15,093 nt of DNA from Flavobacteriaceae bacterium TMED179. GTDB taxonomy: Bacteria > Bacteroidota > Bacteroidia > Flavobacteriales > Flavobacteriaceae. The DNA is taken from NCBI GenBank assembly GCA_002169865.1, contig NHIC01000009.1, positions 83,799 to 98,891 on the forward strand, in the 5' to 3' direction. The notes beneath the pieces were generated by a model that was not told the DNA's origin, ran no database searches, and worked only from the letters and a program-made list of their open reading frames with translations. The stretch's first letter is position 1, and each line of letters starts with the position of its first letter. The position numbers and the translations under genes are program-made. Below are positions 1-7,499 of the stretch, piece by piece.

Positions 1-849
1 AGATTGGATTATAAGGACATCTGTCGGTAATTCAGCAAGAATGTGTTCTAAGTCTTTAGGGAAAAATCGATTTAGAAAGGTTGATTCTTCTTGAGCATTC
101 ATGACTAAAAGATCCGCCCGTATGAGACGAGCATAGTGACCTATTGAGTAACCTCTTCGACCAAAAATACTTTGTGTTCCCCATTTAATATTGTTTTTCT
201 GTTTTACAGGAATCTTTTTGACAAGATCACTTACTCGTGTATTTTCCTCTCTGTTAATTTTCTCTTTTTTAAGAGTAGCTTTTTTTAAGCTCTTATCATC
301 ATTTATTGAAACATCAATACGAGATTCACTGATTTCTTCTACAAGTGTTATTTTTTGAGCTTTTAAGGCTTTTCCAACATAAAAAGATGCCTCTACAGTT
401 TCTCTGGTTTGAGGACTATCAAAACCATTAACTACGATATGCTTACAAGGATGTCGCTCAACGGAAGGGTTTAACATAAGCAACACTGAACACGGCGCTT
501 TACGTGTAAGTTTTCTTGCAATAGAGCCTAGGTAAAAAGTAACTATTTTTTCTCTTTTTAAGGCTCCTATAAGCAACAAGTCTACATTGAATTTTTTGCA
601 AGTTTTAATCAAAGTGCTAACTGGCTCTCCAGAAACCCAATGAATTTTCACTTTTTCAGCTTTTAATGGACATCCATTCATTAGTTTTTCAAACTTATTT
701 TTTTTCTTCTTGGTTCTTTCGCCTACATGGACGAAAATTAAACTGGATTTAAAATATGAAGCCAAACGGTTAACCTCAAAAATATTTGCTTTCAAGGATG
801 GAGAAAAGGCAAAACCAAAAAGTAATGTTTTAAAAGGTTTAAACGCCAT
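1..849 (-). CDS. Tandem universal stress protein (UspA-like), C-terminus cut by window edge
   Basis: The frame opens with ATG at 849-847 and stays open for 283 codons to the window edge, so the C-terminus is missing. Two Usp-like halves are visible: residues 4-126 (beta strand KTLLFGFAFSP, then SSLIFVHVGE, then DLLLIGAL, GSIARKL and APCSVLLM) and about 136-283 (KHIVVNGFDSP, ADLLVMNAQ, LPTDVLIIQ). Universal stress proteins are cytoplasmic alpha/beta nucleotide-binding-fold proteins linked to stress survival. The first half keeps the late GS of the usual G-2x-G-9x-G-S/T nucleotide motif (G108 S109) and a G at 95, but K98 stands where the second G is expected, so ATP binding is uncertain. A lysine-rich insert at about 186-222 separates the conserved parts of the second half. 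It lies 53 bp downstream of the esterase gene on the same strand and may share its transcript. Confidence 0.8.
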   Translation of the reverse strand, partial: MAFKPFKTLLFGFAFSPSLKANIFEVNRLASYFKSSLIFVHVGERTKKKKNKFEKLMNGCPLKAEKVKIHWVSGEPVSTLIKTCKKFNVDLLLIGALKREKIVTFYLGSIARKLTRKAPCSVLLMLNPSVERHPCKHIVVNGFDSPQTRETVEASFYVGKALKAQKITLVEEISESRIDVSINDDKSLKKATLKKEKINREENTRVSDLVKKIPVKQKNNIKWGTQSIFGRRGYSIGHYARLIRADLLVMNAQEESTFLNRFFPKDLEHILAELPTDVLIIQS

Positions 850-902
850 GATTTGAAGCCTAAAGTTCTACATTAATATAATAATTTTTTCTGTTTTAGG
901 AT

Positions 903-1820
903 CTATTTTAATTCTTGAATCCAGGTTAAAAGTAACTGAGGCCAATCTTCTAAAGAGCCTTTTCCTCTACCTAATCCATATCCGTGGCCACCATTTGAAT
1001 AAAGGTGCATTTCTGCTGAAACATTATTTTTCAGAAGCGCTTCATAAAACAATAAGCTGTTTTCTATCGGAACTCCCTTATCGTCAGCAGAATGAACTAA
1101 AAAAGTTGGGGGTGTATTTGAATTTACCTGTAGGTTATTAGAGAATTCTTCAATTAGCTCAACTGAAGCGTCTTTTCCAATTAAATTATTTTTTGAACCA
1201 CCATGATAATATTTTTCATCAAAAGTAATAACAGGATAAATAAGAGCCATAAAATTAGGACGTGCACTTAAATGTTTGAGCGGATTATTTGAGTCGGCCG
1301 TTGTTTTTTTATCATATTTAGTACCAAGTGTAGACGCCAAATGTCCTCCTGCAGAAAAACCCATTATTCCAATTGTAGTTGGATTAATATCCCATTTTTT
1401 TGCATTCGAACGGATCAAGCGAAAAGCCTGTTGTGCATCTTGAAGTGGGGCCCATTTTGGATCAATAATTGAGGAAGAAACTGGTAGACGATATTTAAGA
1501 ACAAATGCGGCAATTCCTTTTGAATTCAATAATTTTGCAAAGTCTGTTCCTTCCCAATCATAAGCTAAAATGCCATAGCCCCCTCCAGGACAAATTACAA
1601 CGGCTTTTCCTGTTCTTATACTCTTAGAGGGTAAATAAATCTCAATACTTGGAGTTTGAACATTCGAAATCCTAATAATATCTGTTTCAGAAAACTTTTC
1701 TTTTTCATCACTTTTTTTTTGATTTGGAACATTCCCATCAGGCCATAATAGTAATTTTTGCTGACCTTGGATTTTGGATAAGATTAACACGAATAAGACT
1801 ATTGTAATAAAGCGAGACAT
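903..1820 (-). CDS. Exported alpha/beta-hydrolase esterase (acetyl-esterase/lipase type)
   Basis: A 305-residue serine hydrolase with an N-terminal signal peptide (hydrophobic residues 4-15, likely cleavage near GQ-Q at 20). The alpha/beta-hydrolase landmarks are all present: oxyanion-hole motif CPGGGYG at 77-83, nucleophile elbow GFSAGG at 154-159 (catalytic Ser156), acid in HSADD at 243-247, and catalytic His279 in GGHG. This arrangement matches acetyl-esterase/lipase or BD-FAE-like proteins, which in Bacteroidota often remove acetyl groups from polysaccharides such as xylan. The actual substrate cannot be read from the sequence. It probably acts in the periplasm or outside the cell. The start lies 34 bp after the lepA stop on the same strand, so co-transcription with lepA is likely although the functions are unrelated. 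The family is confident; substrate assignment would be a guess. Confidence 0.88.
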   Translation of the reverse strand: MSRFITIVLFVLILSKIQGQQKLLLWPDGNVPNQKKSDEKEKFSETDIIRISNVQTPSIEIYLPSKSIRTGKAVVICPGGGYGILAYDWEGTDFAKLLNSKGIAAFVLKYRLPVSSSIIDPKWAPLQDAQQAFRLIRSNAKKWDINPTTIGIMGFSAGGHLASTLGTKYDKKTTADSNNPLKHLSARPNFMALIYPVITFDEKYYHGGSKNNLIGKDASVELIEEFSNNLQVNSNTPPTFLVHSADDKGVPIENSLLFYEALLKNNVSAEMHLYSNGGHGYGLGRGKGSLEDWPQLLLTWIQELK

Positions 1821-1854
1821 AACGGTATTATTTTTTTAAAGATAAATTTAATAT

Positions 1855-3651
1855 TCAATCATTTAGCTTAAGAACAGCCATAAATGCTTGCTGAGGGATT
1901 TCCACGTTACCGACTTGTCGCATTTTCTTTTTCCCTTTTTTTTGCTTCTCTAGTAATTTTCGCTTACGGGTTATGTCTCCTCCATAGCATTTTGCTGTAA
2001 CGTCTTTCCTTAGGGCTTTTATTGTTTCCCGAGATATTATTTTAGCCCCTATAGCTGCTTGAATCGGAATATCAAATTGTTGCCGAGGTATTAGTTCTCG
2101 TAATTTTTCACACATTTTTTTTCCAATAGTATAAGCATTATCTGCATGAATTAATGCTGAAAGAGCATCAACTTGATTAGAGTTTAAAAGAACATCAACT
2201 TTAACCAATTTGGAACGCCTCATTCCAATTGGACTGTAATCAAAAGAGGCATAACCTTTGGAAACTGTTTTTAATCGATCATAAAAGTCAAAGACAATCT
2301 CAGCCAAAGGCATATCGAAAGTAAGCTCAACTCTTTCTGGAGTGAGATATGTTTGATTAGTAATTTGTCCTCGCTTTTCAATACTTAGCGACATAACGCT
2401 ACCTACAAATTCTGATTTGGTAATTATTGATGCTTTTATATAAGGCTCTTCTACTCTGTCTAAAGCAGACGGATCTGGTAAATCTGAGGGATTGTTTACC
2501 CACAATATTTCTTTAGGATTTTTTTTGGTAAAAGCCTGGTAGGAAACATTGGGGACAGTTGTTATGACAGGCATATTAAATTCTCGTTCTAAACGTTCTT
2601 GAATTATTTCTAGGTGTAGCATTCCTAAAAAGCCACATCTAAAACCAAAACCAAGTGCTGCAGAACTTTCAGGGAAAAAAACAAGAGAAGCGTCATTAAG
2701 TTTTAGCTTTTCCATTGAAGCCCTCAGCTCTTCATAGTCTTCCGTATCGACAGGATAAATACCCGCAAATACCATGGGCTTTACTTCTTCAAATCCATCA
2801 ATTACTTTTTCAGTTGGGTTAATAGAACACGTAATTGTGTCCCCTACCTTAACTTCTTTAGCCTCTTTAATCCCTGTTATCAGGTATCCCACATCTCCAG
2901 CAAAAATTTCTTTTTTAGGCTCTTGTGTTAACTTTAGGGTGCCAATTTCGTCAGCAAAATAATTTTTTTGTGTAGCAATAAATTTAATTCTTTGACCTTT
3001 TTTAATAGATCCGTTTTTAACCCTAAAATAAGTTTCTATACCACGAAAAGGGTTATAAACTGAATCAAAAATTAAAGCTTGTAGCGGATCAGAGATACTT
3101 CCTTTGGGAGCAGGAATCCTTTTAATAATTGCTGATAGTATTTTTTTAATACCCAAACCAGTTTTTGCCGACGCAGGGATAACTTCCTCAGCTTTACATC
3201 CTAGTAAATTAACTATGTCATCTGTTACTTCTTCTGGATTTGCAGATGGTAAATCAATCTTATTTAGCACAGGAATGATTTCTAAGTCATTTTCAAGTGC
3301 GAGATATAGGTTTGATATTGTTTGTGCTTGAATACTCTGAGCAGCGTCTACTATTAATAAAGCCCCCTCACAAGCTGCAATGGATCGAGAAACTTCATAT
3401 GAAAAATCTACATGACCCGGTGTATCAATAAGGTTTAATACATATGTTTCACCCTCATCTGAATATTCCATTTGAATGGCATGAGATTTAATAGTAATAC
3501 CTCTTTCACGCTCAAGATCCATGTTGTCTAGAAGTTGATCCTGTTTCTCACGATCAGTTACTGTCCCGGTGAAATCAAGAAGGCGATCTGCTAAAGTACT
3601 TTTCCCATGATCAATATGGGCAATTATACAAAAGTTTCGGATATTTCTCAT
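1855..3651 (-). CDS. lepA: Elongation factor 4 (LepA), ribosome-associated translational GTPase
   Basis: A 598-residue GTPase, the usual LepA length. G-domain motifs are intact: G1 AHIDHGKST (11-19), G2/switch I RERGITIKS (48-56), G3 DTPGHVDF (76-83), G4 NKID (130-133) and G5 SAKTG (161-165). Domain II, the EF-G-like domains and the LepA-specific C-terminal domain follow, ending in the lysine/arginine-rich stretch RKRKLLEKQKKGKKKMRQVG and the terminal AFMAVLKLND. LepA binds the ribosome, and has been linked to back-translocation and to efficient 30S assembly or initiation under stress. It acts in the cytoplasm. The ATG at 3651-3649 begins the canonical N-terminus MRNIRNFCIIAHIDHGKS. The gene is first in a minus-strand run with the esterase and Usp genes and has a good flavobacterial promoter about 25 bp upstream. 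Confidence 0.98.
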   Translation of the reverse strand: MRNIRNFCIIAHIDHGKSTLADRLLDFTGTVTDREKQDQLLDNMDLERERGITIKSHAIQMEYSDEGETYVLNLIDTPGHVDFSYEVSRSIAACEGALLIVDAAQSIQAQTISNLYLALENDLEIIPVLNKIDLPSANPEEVTDDIVNLLGCKAEEVIPASAKTGLGIKKILSAIIKRIPAPKGSISDPLQALIFDSVYNPFRGIETYFRVKNGSIKKGQRIKFIATQKNYFADEIGTLKLTQEPKKEIFAGDVGYLITGIKEAKEVKVGDTITCSINPTEKVIDGFEEVKPMVFAGIYPVDTEDYEELRASMEKLKLNDASLVFFPESSAALGFGFRCGFLGMLHLEIIQERLEREFNMPVITTVPNVSYQAFTKKNPKEILWVNNPSDLPDPSALDRVEEPYIKASIITKSEFVGSVMSLSIEKRGQITNQTYLTPERVELTFDMPLAEIVFDFYDRLKTVSKGYASFDYSPIGMRRSKLVKVDVLLNSNQVDALSALIHADNAYTIGKKMCEKLRELIPRQQFDIPIQAAIGAKIISRETIKALRKDVTAKCYGGDITRKRKLLEKQKKGKKKMRQVGNVEIPQQAFMAVLKLND

Positions 3652-3675
3652 ACTGCTCCATCATTCATAGCCATG

Positions 3676-3705
3676 CAAATATACGAGTTTGTTGGCTGTG
3701 TAAAA
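3676..3705 (-). promoter_or_regulatory. Probable lepA promoter
   Basis: On the minus strand there is a perfect TATATTTG (-7 box, plus-strand 3676-3683), preceded by exactly 19 bases and then TTT (3703-3705). The flavobacterial consensus is TTG-N19-TAnnTTTG, so only the last base of the -33 element differs. Transcription would start near 3670, leaving a 5' leader of about 20 nt before the lepA ATG. Confidence 0.6.
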
Positions 3706-3906
3706 CTCTTTTGACTAACTTTTGATTTTCGTAAAATATTTCTAATCTAATTAGTAAATCATCTACAATAAAGAATCATAAGAAAAAGTATTTCAGCCTC
3801 CCCTTTCCCATATTATCATAATGGAAATATATCCAATAAAACCAAATTTTACAACACTTTTTATTAACTAAACCTTTCAAAAATAAAATAGCACTAACTG
3901 ATTATT
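3706..3906. other. Divergent intergenic region between lepA and dus
   Basis: AT-rich non-coding DNA between the lepA promoter and the dus leader hairpin. I see no ORF with a credible start, no tRNA and no terminator. No TAnnTTTG box pointing toward dus stands out, so the dus promoter is not identified. Confidence 0.5.
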
Positions 3907-3929
3907 GGCCTATTGGGAATCAATAGGCC
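3907..3929 (+). repeat. Perfect 9-bp inverted repeat in the dus leader
   Basis: GGCCTATTG (3907-3915), spacer GGAAT, then CAATAGGCC (3921-3929) form an exact inverted repeat. It lies 35 bp before the inferred TTG start of dus and is the most G+C-rich element of an otherwise AT-rich gap. No T-run follows it, so it does not resemble an intrinsic terminator. It could be an operator or an mRNA hairpin in the dus 5' leader. Confidence 0.6.
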
Positions 3930-3964
3930 CAGATCTTTTATGTATTTTTAGGAAAAATTTATTC

Positions 3965-4957
3965 TTGGTAAAAATTGGTAACATCAAATTGAGTTCATTC
4001 CCTTTGCTTTTAGCCCCTATGGAGGATGTAAGTGATCCACCGTTTCGTGCTCTATGTAAGGAAGGTGGTGCAGATGTGGTTTACACCGAATTTATTTCTA
4101 GTGAAGGACTGATTAGGGATGCGGCTAAAAGTATTCAAAAGCTCGATATCTATGAAAAAGAAAGGCCAGTTGGGATTCAAATATTTGGAGCAAATTTAGA
4201 CTCAATGCTTCGCTCTATAGAAATTGTAGAGGCTACAAAACCAGATATAATTGATATAAACTTTGGCTGTCCAGTTAAAAAAGTAGTTTGCAAAGGCGCT
4301 GGAGCAGGAATTCTTAAAGACATTCCTAAAATGGTAAAATTAACAGAGGCCATGGTTAAGCAAACGCCTATTCCCATTACCGTGAAAACTAGATTGGGAT
4401 GGGATCATGACTCTATAAAGATTGTAGAGGTTGCAGAACGACTTCAGGACATTGGCTGTGCGGCTATTTCAATTCATGGCCGAACACGTGCTCAAATGTA
4501 TAAAGGAGAGGCAGATTGGACATTAATTGCAAAAGTTAAAAATAATACTAGAATGTATATTCCTGTTTTTGGTAATGGAGATGTAAACACACCGGAACGC
4601 GCTTTGCTGATGAGAGATGAGTATGGATTAGATGGTGCGATGATTGGTAGGGCAAGTATAGGCAACCCATGGTTTTTTAGACAAGTAAAACATTTTTTGG
4701 ATTCAGGCACTCACCTTCCTCCGCCAACTATAGAAGAAAGAGTAGCAATTACAAGGCGTCATTTAGAAATGTCTGTTGCGTGGAAGGGAGAAGTGTTAGG
4801 GGTGTTAGAAACCCGAAAACACTATACTAATTATTTCAAAGGGCTTCAGAATTTTAAGCCCTATCGAAAAAGAATGATAACTTCAAACCACTCAGAGGAA
4901 GTCTTGGATATCCTAAACGAAGTACTTGAAGAATATACACCTCAAGAAGTACTGTAG
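3965..4957 (+). CDS. dus: tRNA-dihydrouridine synthase (DusB-like)
   Basis: FMN-dependent reductase that converts uridine to dihydrouridine in the tRNA D-loop. I place the start at TTG 3965, giving 330 residues beginning (M)VKIGNIKLSSFPLLLAPMED, which matches the usual Bacteroidota DusB-like N-terminus; there is no in-frame ATG nearby. A longer reading from TTG 3905 would add 20 residues unlike the family and would translate through the inverted repeat. Landmarks, numbered from 3965: LAPMED flavin-site motif (16-21), QIFG (72-75), DINFGCP with the probable catalytic Cys102, KGAGAGIL (110-117), SIHGRTR, then FGNGDV and IGRASIGNPW of the phosphate-binding end of the TIM barrel. An alpha-helical tRNA-recruiting tail follows, with TRKHYTNYFKGL. 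The last 16 bp overlap the 3' end of the convergent permease gene. Family confident, exact target position not. Confidence 0.93.
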   Translation: MVKIGNIKLSSFPLLLAPMEDVSDPPFRALCKEGGADVVYTEFISSEGLIRDAAKSIQKLDIYEKERPVGIQIFGANLDSMLRSIEIVEATKPDIIDINFGCPVKKVVCKGAGAGILKDIPKMVKLTEAMVKQTPIPITVKTRLGWDHDSIKIVEVAERLQDIGCAAISIHGRTRAQMYKGEADWTLIAKVKNNTRMYIPVFGNGDVNTPERALLMRDEYGLDGAMIGRASIGNPWFFRQVKHFLDSGTHLPPPTIEERVAITRRHLEMSVAWKGEVLGVLETRKHYTNYFKGLQNFKPYRKRMITSNHSEEVLDILNEVLEEYTPQEVL

Positions 4958-6153
4958 ACAAGAAATTTTTTACTTAACCCTCGTGTTGCCCATGCTGTAC
5001 TTAAAGTACCAAGGACCATTAATGTAGAAAAGACAATTATAATATTTTCATACTTAAATAAAACTGGGTAAGCTATACTTGTTCCCGGGACATCAATAAA
5101 CGAGAAATATGATTGTAATAGAACTAATATACTTCCTAATAGTAAGCCAACCACCCCTCCAACACTACAAATTAAAAGACCAATTGAAAAAAATATTTTA
5201 TGAATACCCTTAGGTTTTGCACCTAGTGCCAAAAGAATTTGAACTTGTTTCCTTTTGTCCAATACCATCATTATAAGGGCACCAATTACGTTAAATAATG
5301 CTATAATCATAACAAGGGTAAAAATAAAATAGACTGCTACATGTTCTATATTCAGCATTTTATAAAGTGCAATATTTTGTTCTTCTCTTGAAACAAGTTG
5401 AATTGGACTCATAAAATAACGGCGAACAGTTTTTTCAAGTGATGTTTTTTTAATTCCAGGGAGTGTTTTTAAAACAATTGAAGAGTATTGATTTGGTCTA
5501 AGATTTAAAAGACTTTGTCCAAATGAAAGAGAAGAAAAAATGTATTTTTTATCCAAATCTTCACTGATTTGGTATAATCCAGAGACGATTGCACGAACAG
5601 AATTGAAAGGATTTTGATTTAGCAATGTTTGCCTATTTTTTTTAGGAACTGTTACACCAAGATATGTATTGTAATCATAAACGCCTAAACCCATAGATCC
5701 GGCTATTCCAAACCCAACTACTACATCAGATCCTTCAAAGGAAAGCCAATCTCCTAAGGAAATTAGACTATCTACAGCGACTATATCTGTGTATTTTGGA
5801 GATATAGCTTTAAGAGTAGCAACCTGATCATATTTTCTAAAAGATAAAAATACTTTTTCTTCAATTTCAGGAGCAGCAGCATAAATCTCAGGGAGTGCAT
5901 CAATTTTAATTAAAGTACTATCCGATACGAAAAGATACTTTCCTTGTTTTGGAATAATTTCAAAATCAGGATTAAAAGTATTAACAAATGAAAGGCTAAA
6001 GTCTTTAAGACCAGCAAAGGCACTTAGAACAACAAAAAGAGAAGCAGTAGCGATGATTACCATAAAAAGGGCAAATGAATTAATCCGGTTTATTACCGTT
6101 TGTTTGCTTTTTGAAAAAAAGTAGCGTAATGCAATTTTTAAAGAGTAGGACAT
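4942..6153 (-). CDS. FtsX-like ABC transporter permease (LolC/LolE type)
   Basis: A 403-residue inner-membrane permease with the MacB/FtsX layout: a cytoplasmic N-terminal helix (KIALRYFFSK), TM1 about 25-48, a large periplasmic domain about 49-270, then TM2 about 273-297, TM3 about 319-349 and TM4 about 369-390. The loop after TM2, DKRKQVQILLALGAKPKGI (299-317), is the conserved segment that contacts the ATPase in LolC/LolE-type proteins. Family members extract lipoproteins from the inner membrane for delivery to the outer membrane, together with a LolD-type ATPase; no ATPase gene is in this window. It is the last gene of the DUF2452-rbfA-permease run, starting 13 bp after the rbfA stop. A different FtsX-superfamily export role cannot be excluded. 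Confidence 0.85.
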   Translation of the reverse strand: MSYSLKIALRYFFSKSKQTVINRINSFALFMVIIATASLFVVLSAFAGLKDFSLSFVNTFNPDFEIIPKQGKYLFVSDSTLIKIDALPEIYAAAPEIEEKVFLSFRKYDQVATLKAISPKYTDIVAVDSLISLGDWLSFEGSDVVVGFGIAGSMGLGVYDYNTYLGVTVPKKNRQTLLNQNPFNSVRAIVSGLYQISEDLDKKYIFSSLSFGQSLLNLRPNQYSSIVLKTLPGIKKTSLEKTVRRYFMSPIQLVSREEQNIALYKMLNIEHVAVYFIFTLVMIIALFNVIGALIMMVLDKRKQVQILLALGAKPKGIHKIFFSIGLLICSVGGVVGLLLGSILVLLQSYFSFIDVPGTSIAYPVLFKYENIIIVFSTLMVLGTLSTAWATRGLSKKFLVYSTS

Positions 6154-6166
6154 TCTTAATCTCTGA

Positions 6167-6568
6167 TTATATTTTTGGCCTATTTTTCAGAGATGAGGTA
6201 TCTTTAATAGGGTTTTTCCCATCACTCAATTCTTTTTCGATGACTTCGATATAGTTCAATGAATCGTCTAGGTAGAAATATATCTCAGGAATTTTTCTTA
6301 ATTGATTTTTCATTTTTTTAGATAAATCATGACGAAGTTGAAAGCGATTATTTTTTATGTTTTCAAAATAACTGAAAGCTTTTTCATTGGGAAAAATACT
6401 TAGGTAAATTTTAGCAATTGATAGGTCGGATGTTATTTTAACATTTGTAACAGAAATCATTAAATTTTTAACGCTTGATTTTCGAATTGCATTTTGTAAA
6501 AGAGAAGCAACTTCTTCTTTTATTAAAGCATTGATTTTTTTTTGTCTAGCAGTTTCTTGTTTTTCCAT
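6167..6568 (-). CDS. rbfA: 30S ribosome-binding factor A
   Basis: A 133-residue protein with the single KH-like domain of RbfA. Recognisable features are the N-terminal helix with TARQKKINALIKEEVASLLQ (6-25), the strand VTNVKITSDLSIAKIYLSIF (40-59), and the LRHDLSKKMKNQLRKIPEIYFYLDDS segment (about 78-103), where the family has its conserved hinge and FxxD end. RbfA binds the immature 30S subunit near the 5' end of 16S rRNA and is required for late maturation, particularly in the cold. Cytoplasmic. It starts 27 bp after the DUF2452 gene and ends 13 bp before the permease, so the three are almost certainly one transcript. An rbfA followed by a LolE-like permease is a common Bacteroidota arrangement as far as I recall. 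Assignment is by characteristic sequence and size. Confidence 0.93.
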   Translation of the reverse strand: MEKQETARQKKINALIKEEVASLLQNAIRKSSVKNLMISVTNVKITSDLSIAKIYLSIFPNEKAFSYFENIKNNRFQLRHDLSKKMKNQLRKIPEIYFYLDDSLNYIEVIEKELSDGKNPIKDTSSLKNRPKI

Positions 6569-6595
6569 AATACAAAAAATAAGGAGAAAAAGACC

Positions 6596-6988
6596 TTACA
6601 TGCGCTCCCATTTATATTCACCGTTTAAACGAAATGTCCCAAGGTGTTTTTTACTCCATTGACTTGGTTCAATTAGTGAGAGAAAGGTATTTTTATTTCC
6701 TTGATATAGGAAATATACTTCTCCAACGATTGGTTCAAACTTAAAATCTGCTGAGTATACCTTTTGAGTGTCTGATGCCTCAGCTACAAAAGATTTAATT
6801 TTTTGTTGAAGATCGGTTAGTTCAGCTTTAAATTGTTTAGAAACCTTGTCTATTCCTTTCTTTTTAAAAGCGTCAACATTAGGCACCTCAATTACAGGAC
6901 CACTTTGGCTACTCGAATATGGCAGTAGCTTTGCAATGTAATTTTCGTATTCTTCGTCCCATACAACTGTGTCTGGCTTCTTTTTCAA
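6596..6988 (-). CDS. DUF2452 domain protein, probable TTG start
   Basis: A 130-residue soluble protein of unknown function, matching the DUF2452 family common in Bacteroidota and also represented in eukaryotes (C1orf50-like). Characteristic parts are the N-terminal KKPDTVVWDEE (3-13), KLLPYSSSQSGPVIEVPNV (20-38), a charged helix at 45-80 with coiled-coil character, and the C-terminal FEPIVGEVYFLYQGNKNTFLSLIEP, SQWSKKHLGTFRLNGEYKWERM. No signal peptide or membrane segment is seen. The only start fitting the family N-terminus is TTG at 6988-6986; no in-frame ATG or GTG precedes it usefully. It heads the run with rbfA and the permease. The family is clear, the biochemical role unknown. Confidence 0.85.
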   Translation of the reverse strand: MKKKPDTVVWDEEYENYIAKLLPYSSSQSGPVIEVPNVDAFKKKGIDKVSKQFKAELTDLQQKIKSFVAEASDTQKVYSADFKFEPIVGEVYFLYQGNKNTFLSLIEPSQWSKKHLGTFRLNGEYKWERM

Positions 6989-7044
6989 ATCAAATTTTTT
7001 ATAAAGATAATAAGTAATCTTTACATATTTTTAAAACTGTTCGT

Positions 7045-7075
7045 TTGAAAAACGAGTAGTTAAAAACTAGATTTC
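7045..7075 (+). promoter_or_regulatory. Candidate promoter for the small membrane-protein pair
   Basis: TTG at 7045-7047, a 20-base spacer, then TAGATTTC at 7068-7075, which matches 7 of 8 positions of TAnnTTTG counting the free positions. The inferred start near 7082 leaves a short leader that is mostly A. The -33 element overlaps a small inverted repeat, TCGTTT-GAA-AAACGA (7041-7055), that could serve as a binding site. This is pattern matching only. Confidence 0.45.
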
Positions 7076-7105
7076 AAAAAAAAGAGTATATTAAAAAAAA
7101 AAAAA

Positions 7106-7291
7106 ATGACTTTTTTAGAAAAATTTTACCCGATTATACTTGCATTTTTGAGCTTTCTATACTCAATTTACCTTTGGTTTACTGGAAATTTAATGGAAGG
7201 AATCTATGTTGGTTTATGGCCGGTTACTATATTGGCTTTCTCTATAGCCATAAGACAAAGAAGAAATGATGACAAAAATTCCGACTCATGA
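7106..7291 (+). CDS. Small inner-membrane protein, two predicted TM helices
   Basis: A 61-residue hydrophobic protein I do not recognise. Two membrane segments are visible, about 7-26 (FYPIILAFLSFLYSIYLWF) and about 31-49 (EGIYVGLWPVTILAFSIAI), followed by a basic then acidic tail, RQRRNDDKNSDS. By the positive-inside rule the tail is probably cytoplasmic. The ATG sits at the end of a 14-A run (7093-7106), and the leader has no Shine-Dalgarno, as expected for Bacteroidota. The stop overlaps the next start as ATGA, so the two tiny proteins are probably translated together and may interact. Coding status is supported by the coupling and the clean two-helix design rather than by homology. Confidence 0.65.
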   Translation: MTFLEKFYPIILAFLSFLYSIYLWFTGNLMEGIYVGLWPVTILAFSIAIRQRRNDDKNSDS

Positions 7292-7482
7292 ATAATCAAA
7301 TAATGTTTGTTATAGGTTGCGTGATTTTTGCCGTCTATGTTTATTTCTTACTCAGTATTATAAGAAAACAACATAAAATTCAAAATAAGGAACACATGAA
7401 TATTCATGACTCGAATGATCTAGATGGTATGGGAAATCAAGGACGAATTCCAGATAAAAAGCCTCGGAATCGTGCTATTTGA
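7288..7482 (+). CDS. Small single-pass membrane protein, translationally coupled
   Basis: A 64-residue protein of unrecognised family with one membrane helix at about 5-24 (IMFVIGCVIFAVYVYFLLSI), then a basic stretch RKQHKIQNKEH and a hydrophilic tail containing HDSNDLDGMGNQGRIPDKKP. The N-out, C-in orientation is likely from the positive charges after the helix. Its ATG overlaps the TGA of the upstream gene (ATGA, 7288-7291). The pair may form a small membrane complex or be accessory subunits of something encoded elsewhere; the sequence does not say which. A perfect 18-bp palindrome lies 17 bp after the stop. Confidence 0.6.
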   Translation: MNNQIMFVIGCVIFAVYVYFLLSIIRKQHKIQNKEHMNIHDSNDLDGMGNQGRIPDKKPRNRAI

Positions 7483-7499
7483 TTTCTATATAATTACAG

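Noticed and set aside
2774..3331. Plus-strand open frames opposite lepA (2774-2962 and 3104-3331)
   Set aside because: They lie entirely antisense to a highly conserved gene and have no family resemblance or leader of their own.
3905..3964. Longer dus start at TTG 3905
   Set aside because: It adds 20 residues unlike the family and runs through a perfect inverted repeat; TTG 3965 fits the known N-terminus.
4177..4710. Minus-strand open frames opposite dus (4177-4377 and 4492-4710)
   Set aside because: Antisense shadows of a conserved coding region; their composition follows the dus codons.
4922..4948. Small hairpin CTTGA/TCAAG at the end of dus as a bidirectional terminator
   Set aside because: A 5-bp AT-rich stem with a 12-base loop inside coding sequence and no adjoining T-run.
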